This document shows, piece by piece, positions 60,827 to 64,000 of a stretch of DNA of 64,000 nt. Source of the DNA: JADHMP01 sp964386915 (GTDB lineage Bacteria; Bacteroidota; Bacteroidia; Flavobacteriales; Flavobacteriaceae); NCBI GenBank assembly GCA_964386915.1, contig CAYLUQ010000008.1, forward strand, positions 43,316 through 107,315, written 5' to 3'. How positions within the stretch are numbered: the stretch's first letter is position 1; the number at the start of each line of letters is the position of its first letter. Below the pieces are notes generated by a model. That model did not search any database. It was given only the letters and a program-made list of their open reading frames with translations, and was not told where the DNA came from. The translations under genes and the position numbers were made by a program.

Positions 60827-61497
60827 GGGGGCTTGCTTTGTTATTTGTTGGATTTTTGTTTTGGGCCTGTGGGCCAGAACCCATTCCGGACCCTGTTGCA
60901 GCCCAATTAGTGGCCCCTCGAAATTTGGACAATTGCACCACCGCCGATAAGATTAGCGATATTGAAAGCCAAGTGACTTTTCAATGGAATTCTGCCTTAC
61001 ACACAGACGACTATGAATTGGTTATTCGAAATCAAAAAACCGGTATTTTAACTCGAAAAACAACTGCCTTAACCAGCTTAAATCAAGTGCTATCTCGTGG
61101 CTCTAACTACAGTTGGTGGATCAATTCTAGAGCAACCTTATCGGCAATTACAGCCAAAAGTGAAGTGTGGCATTTTTATTTGGAGGGGGAACCCGAATTG
61201 AAACACGTTCCTTTTCCTGCTGCCCTTCTTTTTCCGGAATCAGAAGCAGTAGTTTCTTTGGTTAATAACAACCTAACCTTCAAATGGGAGGGAAGTGATC
61301 TCGATTTAGACATTGCCTATTATAGCCTCTATATTGGAACTGCTTCAGACAATTTGACTTTGGTGGAAGGTGCGTTAACCCAAACCCAAAGTGTTCAAAC
61401 CCTGAAAGCAAATACAACTTATTATTGGCAAGTAGTTACAACAGATCGAGAGGGTAATACATCAGCGTCGGCTATTGGCACTTTCACAACAGAATGA
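60823..61497 (+). CDS. FN3-like lipoprotein coupled to the T9SS protease
   Basis: The protein has 224 residues. The lipoprotein signal ends in FWAC (Cys16), followed by GPEPIPD. Two fibronectin-III-like modules follow, each with a FxW strand and a YxWW or TYYWQV strand. The second (from about residue 125) resembles the protease's module near residues 750-850 (LLFP, F-x-W, TFYWRV). The ATG overlaps the protease stop in an ATGA, which implies coupled translation. It may hold, inhibit or position the protease at the surface; this is inference. Confidence 0.85.
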   Translation: MRGLALLFVGFLFWACGPEPIPDPVAAQLVAPRNLDNCTTADKISDIESQVTFQWNSALHTDDYELVIRNQKTGILTRKTTALTSLNQVLSRGSNYSWWINSRATLSAITAKSEVWHFYLEGEPELKHVPFPAALLFPESEAVVSLVNNNLTFKWEGSDLDLDIAYYSLYIGTASDNLTLVEGALTQTQSVQTLKANTTYYWQVVTTDREGNTSASAIGTFTTE

Positions 61498-61505
61498 GCA
61501 GAACC

Positions 61506-62123
61506 TTAGGTGCCGTTAAATTGATTCATTGTTTTTTGGGCTCCTTGCAAACAGAATGATTCAATAATCTCTCTGGCTTTTTCTACTCTTTCGGGTAGCG
61601 CTTTTGCTTCCTCGGTTTCCCATTCACCCAACACAAAATCAACCTGATTGAAAGCTTTGTTTTCTTGGCCAATGCCAAAACGAAGCCTGGCGTAGTGTGG
61701 GGTGTTGAGGTGCGCTTCAATATCTCTTAGCCCATTGTGTCCGGCTGCACTTCCTTTGGTGCGCAAGCGAAGTGTTCCAAAAGGAAGGTGTAAATCATCG
61801 GTGAGAATTAGGATGTTTTCCAAGGGAATATTTTCTTTTAAGGCCCAGTAGCGCACGGCTTTTCCGCTTCGATTCATGAGCGTAGTGGGCTTAATAAAAA
61901 CCAATTGTTTTCCTTTAAACTTTATTTTTCCTATGTCGGCAAGTTTTTCAGACGTATATTCAAATTCCCATTGCGTTGCCGCATGGTCGAGAAGGCTAAA
62001 CCCAATGTTGTGTCTAGTGTTTTCGTAGTCTTTGCCAATATTTCCAAGGCCAACAATTAAAAATTTTTGCATGGCTAAAGGGGTGGGTTTTTTAGAAAAA
62101 ATTTTACTCAGCAATTTTATCAT
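61506..62123 (-). CDS. pth: Peptidyl-tRNA hydrolase
   Basis: The protein has 205 residues. A 17-residue basic extension precedes the normal start (MQKFLIVGLGNIG). Catalytic motifs are NTRHNIGF (His), LMNRSGKAV and LTDDLHLPFG, followed by GHNGLRDI. It frees stalled peptidyl-tRNA. The extension resembles one I associate with flavobacterial Pth; an internal ATG at 62072 would give the short form. It lies downstream of rplY after a terminator. Confidence 0.94.
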   Translation of the reverse strand: MIKLLSKIFSKKPTPLAMQKFLIVGLGNIGKDYENTRHNIGFSLLDHAATQWEFEYTSEKLADIGKIKFKGKQLVFIKPTTLMNRSGKAVRYWALKENIPLENILILTDDLHLPFGTLRLRTKGSAAGHNGLRDIEAHLNTPHYARLRFGIGQENKAFNQVDFVLGEWETEEAKALPERVEKAREIIESFCLQGAQKTMNQFNGT

Positions 62124-62134
62124 CTTACTAAAAT

Positions 62135-62167
62135 AAAAAAAGCGCTCTGATGATGGAGCGCTTTTTT
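62135..62167 (-). terminator. Rho-independent terminator between rplY and pth
   Basis: A perfect 12-bp stem (62136-62147 with 62156-62167, AAAAAAGCGCTC and its complement) closes an eight-base loop. On the minus strand it ends the prs-rplY transcript. Some read-through must supply pth, or pth has its own promoter. Confidence 0.85.
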
Positions 62168-62192
62168 AGGAGTAAAGAAGATATTTACTGTA

Positions 62193-62831
62193 TTATGAAT
62201 TGGCTTCTTCAGCAGCTTCTGCAGTTGCGCTTTCTTCGGTTGTTGCTTCTTCAGCCTCAACTGTTGTGGCAATACTTTTAGAAACTCTAGAAGCTCTCAC
62301 CTGACACACCACGGTATTATCGGGGTGTAGAAAAGTGTAAACCTCACTTTGAATGTCTGCGGTATAGAGCTTGTTGCCTAGTTCTAGAGCAGAAATATCG
62401 GCTATAATAAAATCGGGAAGGTTTTTAGGCAGTGCCTTCACACGGAGTTTACGCTTGTTTAAGCGCAATACCCCTCCGCTGTTAATCACACCAGGGGCAG
62501 TGCCTTCCACTTTAACCGGAATGTCAAGTGAAATTTCTTTGTCTTCGAAGAGTTGATAAAAGTCAATATGAAGAATTTTATCTGTTACAGGGTGAAATTG
62601 AATGTCTTGTAAAATAGCATTCACTTCAGTACCGTCTTCTAATTTAATCACCACAGTGTGTGCATTAGGGGTGTAAACTAGTTTGCTGAAATTGAGTTCT
62701 GGTGCAGCAAAATGTAGGGGCGTATCGCCACCATAGAGTACACACGGAACCTGTCCAGCATTACGTAAGGCCTTGGTTGCTACCTTGCCCACGCTTTCTC
62801 TTTTAGATCCATTAATTGTGATAGATTTCAT
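62193..62831 (-). CDS. rplY: 50S ribosomal protein L25 / general stress protein Ctc
   Basis: The protein has 212 residues. The N-terminal L25 5S-rRNA-binding domain (RESVGKVATKALRNAGQVP) leads to a C-terminal TL5/Ctc beta-domain and an acidic Ala/Glu-rich tail (EEATTEESATAEAAEEA). The long form is usual in Bacteroidota. It lies 18 bases after prs, a common pairing. Confidence 0.95.
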   Translation of the reverse strand: MKSITINGSKRESVGKVATKALRNAGQVPCVLYGGDTPLHFAAPELNFSKLVYTPNAHTVVIKLEDGTEVNAILQDIQFHPVTDKILHIDFYQLFEDKEISLDIPVKVEGTAPGVINSGGVLRLNKRKLRVKALPKNLPDFIIADISALELGNKLYTADIQSEVYTFLHPDNTVVCQVRASRVSKSIATTVEAEEATTEESATAEAAEEANS

Positions 62832-62849
62832 TGTTGTGTTTTAATTAAT

Positions 62850-63782
62850 TTACATTATAAAATTAGAGCTGATGGATTTATTAAAATGCACGTTGTGCAT
62901 TACCTCAGCAAATAATGGGGCGCAAGATAACACTTTTACTTTAGGATGCGTTCTTTTTGGAGGAATAGAATCGGTAACAATTAAAGATTCTAGTTGGGAA
63001 GCCTCAATTTTCTGGTAGGCATCTCCAGAAAGAAGGGCGTGTGTGCAAATGGCACGCACTGATTTGGCACCGCGTTCCATCATCAAATCGGCTGCTTTGG
63101 TCAAGGTTCCGGCGGTATCTACCATATCGTCTACCAAAATCACATTTTTGTTTTTCACTTCACCAATGAGCTCCATGTGGGCAATCACATTGGCTTTAGC
63201 GCGTTGCTTGTAGCAAATCACCACATCGCTTTTTAAGAATTTAGAATAAGCATAGGCTCTTTTAGAACCGCCCATATCGGGTGAAGCAATGGTTAAATCA
63301 TCGAGTTTAAGGGTGTTGATGTAGGGAAGAAAAACAGTAGAAGCAAAGAGGTGATCAACGGGTTTTTCAAAAAATCCTTGAATTTGGTCAGCGTGCAAAT
63401 CCATAGTAATGATGCGTGTGGCTCCGGCAGCTTCTAGAATTTTAGCAATCATTTTGGCCCCAATGGGCACTCTGGGTTTGTCTTTCCGATCTTGACGTGC
63501 CCAACCAAAGTAGGGCATCACAGCCGTAATATGGCGGGCCGAAGCTCTTTTGGCTGCATCTAACATGAGCAGCATTTCCATTAAATTTTCTGAAGAAGGA
63601 TGAGTTGAGCCTATGATAAACAAACGAGCACCTCGAACCGATTCTTCAAAAGAGGGTTGAAACTCGCCATCGCTATAGCGAGAAAAGTTGACCTTTCCTA
63701 AAGGGGCGCCAAAAGCAGCAGCAATCTCAGTGGCCAATGCGATGCTCTGTGTACAACTAAATATTTTTACGGGAGTTTTCAC
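62850..63782 (-). CDS. prs: Ribose-phosphate pyrophosphokinase
   Basis: The protein has 310 residues and begins at a GTG (63782). FSRYSDGEFQPSFEES, DLHADQIQGFF, SPDMGGSKRAYAYSK and the PRPP loop VDDMVDTAGTL are intact. It makes phosphoribosyl pyrophosphate from ribose 5-phosphate and ATP for nucleotide, His and Trp synthesis. A -7 box lies 20 bases upstream; rplY follows in the same direction. Confidence 0.96.
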   Translation of the reverse strand: MKTPVKIFSCTQSIALATEIAAAFGAPLGKVNFSRYSDGEFQPSFEESVRGARLFIIGSTHPSSENLMEMLLMLDAAKRASARHITAVMPYFGWARQDRKDKPRVPIGAKMIAKILEAAGATRIITMDLHADQIQGFFEKPVDHLFASTVFLPYINTLKLDDLTIASPDMGGSKRAYAYSKFLKSDVVICYKQRAKANVIAHMELIGEVKNKNVILVDDMVDTAGTLTKAADLMMERGAKSVRAICTHALLSGDAYQKIEASQLESLIVTDSIPPKRTHPKVKVLSCAPLFAEVMHNVHFNKSISSNFIM

Positions 63783-63802
63783 CTTAACAAATTTTTGAAA
63801 AG

Positions 63803-63810
63803 CAAATTTA
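63803..63810 (-). promoter_or_regulatory. -7 promoter box (TAAATTTG) upstream of prs
   Basis: Read on the minus strand, it perfectly matches TAnnTTTG, 20 bases before the GTG of prs. It supports that start choice. Confidence 0.5.
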
Positions 63811-63871
63811 AGAATATTTCAACCGCTCTAGGAATCTTTAGATTTAAATGCCTAAAAATCTAATAATTTAC

Positions 63872-63879
63872 TATTTTTG
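63872..63879 (+). promoter_or_regulatory. -7 promoter box (TATTTTTG) upstream of tRNA-Leu
   Basis: It perfectly matches TAnnTTTG, seven bases before the mature 5' end of the tRNA, a distance typical for tRNA promoters. Confidence 0.55.
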
Positions 63880-63886
63880 CCCACCT

Positions 63887-63970
63887 GCCTCGGTGGCGGA
63901 ATTGGTAGACGCGCTGGATTCAAAATCCAGTGGTGGCAACACCGTGTGGGTTCGATTCCCACCCGAGGTA
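63887..63970 (+). tRNA. tRNA-Leu (anticodon CAA)
   Basis: The 84 bases fold as a class II tRNA. The acceptor stem pairs 63887-63893 with 63963-63969 (one G-U) and the discriminator is A at 63970. The anticodon stem CTGGA/TCCAG (63914-63918, 63926-63930) encloses the anticodon CAA at 63921-63923. A long variable arm and the T arm GTGGG-TTCGATT-CCCAC complete it. CCA is not encoded and must be added. It decodes UUG leucine codons. Confidence 0.96.
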
Positions 63971-64000
63971 CTTAAAGAATCCGTAACAAATTGTTTTACA

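Overview
The window looks like a chromosomal segment of a member of the Bacteroidota, most likely a flavobacterium (class Flavobacteriia), possibly marine. Evidence: a SusD-like C-terminus, several Bacteroidota-style lipoproteins, the gliding/type IX secretion translocon gene sprA in the order maeB-ruvA-sprA-gcvH-vanZ-like-tonB, a PorG-like (DUF6089) gene beside uppS-bamA-ompH-ompH, a C-terminal type IX sorting domain on a secreted protease, and many TAnnTTTG promoter boxes just upstream of genes. Coding density is very high. Overlapping start/stop codons are common and no gene-free stretch reaches 300 bases. One 100-N assembly gap (51671-51770) lies inside a dehydrogenase gene. I see no prophage, insertion sequence, CRISPR array or rRNA.

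Region 1 (2-13365) is the accessory part and the best candidate for an uncharacterised system. It holds the end of a susD-like gene and its terminator, then three very large paralogous lipoproteins, each with seven Asp-rich VCBS/FG-GAP motifs, an ASPIC/UnbV domain and seven more motif positions. A small unrecognised lipoprotein sits between the first two. A vanadium-haloperoxidase/PAP2-like lipoprotein and an SLC45-like MFS sugar transporter follow. All genes are on one strand with gaps of 14 bases or less, so they probably form one operon after the terminator. I infer a cell-surface binding/uptake apparatus; the substrate is unknown.

Region 2 (13413-31239) is core. It contains maeB-ruvA-sprA (malic enzyme, Holliday-junction helicase subunit, T9SS translocon), gcvH and a VanZ-like protein, and two tandem TonB proteins. 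A cytochrome oxidase assembly cluster follows: heme O synthase, two subunit III proteins, subunit IV, a cysteine-free Sco-like protein, Sco, a DUF420 protein and a tiny Cys-motif protein.

Region 3 (31325-37819) is a MacAB-TolC-like export operon (ATPase, two permeases, adaptor, TolC), then tsaB. Region 4 (37816-47491) is mostly on the minus strand. A DUF255 thioredoxin-domain protein and a NifU-like Fe-S protein lie divergently from a gamma carbonic anhydrase. Beyond them is the envelope-biogenesis operon nadK-porG-uppS-bamA-ompH-ompH.

Region 5 (47644-56904) has pdxJ, an alpha/beta hydrolase, a GNAT acetyltransferase and aspartate kinase on the plus strand. The minus strand carries an ArsC-type arsenate reductase, the gap-broken 2-hydroxyacid dehydrogenase, mgtE, rsmA, a DUF4286 protein, serS and ribF. 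Region 6 (56996-63970) holds a large T9SS-secreted metzincin protease translationally coupled to a small lipoprotein, then pth, rplY and prs on the minus strand, and a tRNA-Leu(CAA) at the right edge. The type IX theme recurs across the window: SprA (translocon), PorG-like barrel and a secreted substrate.
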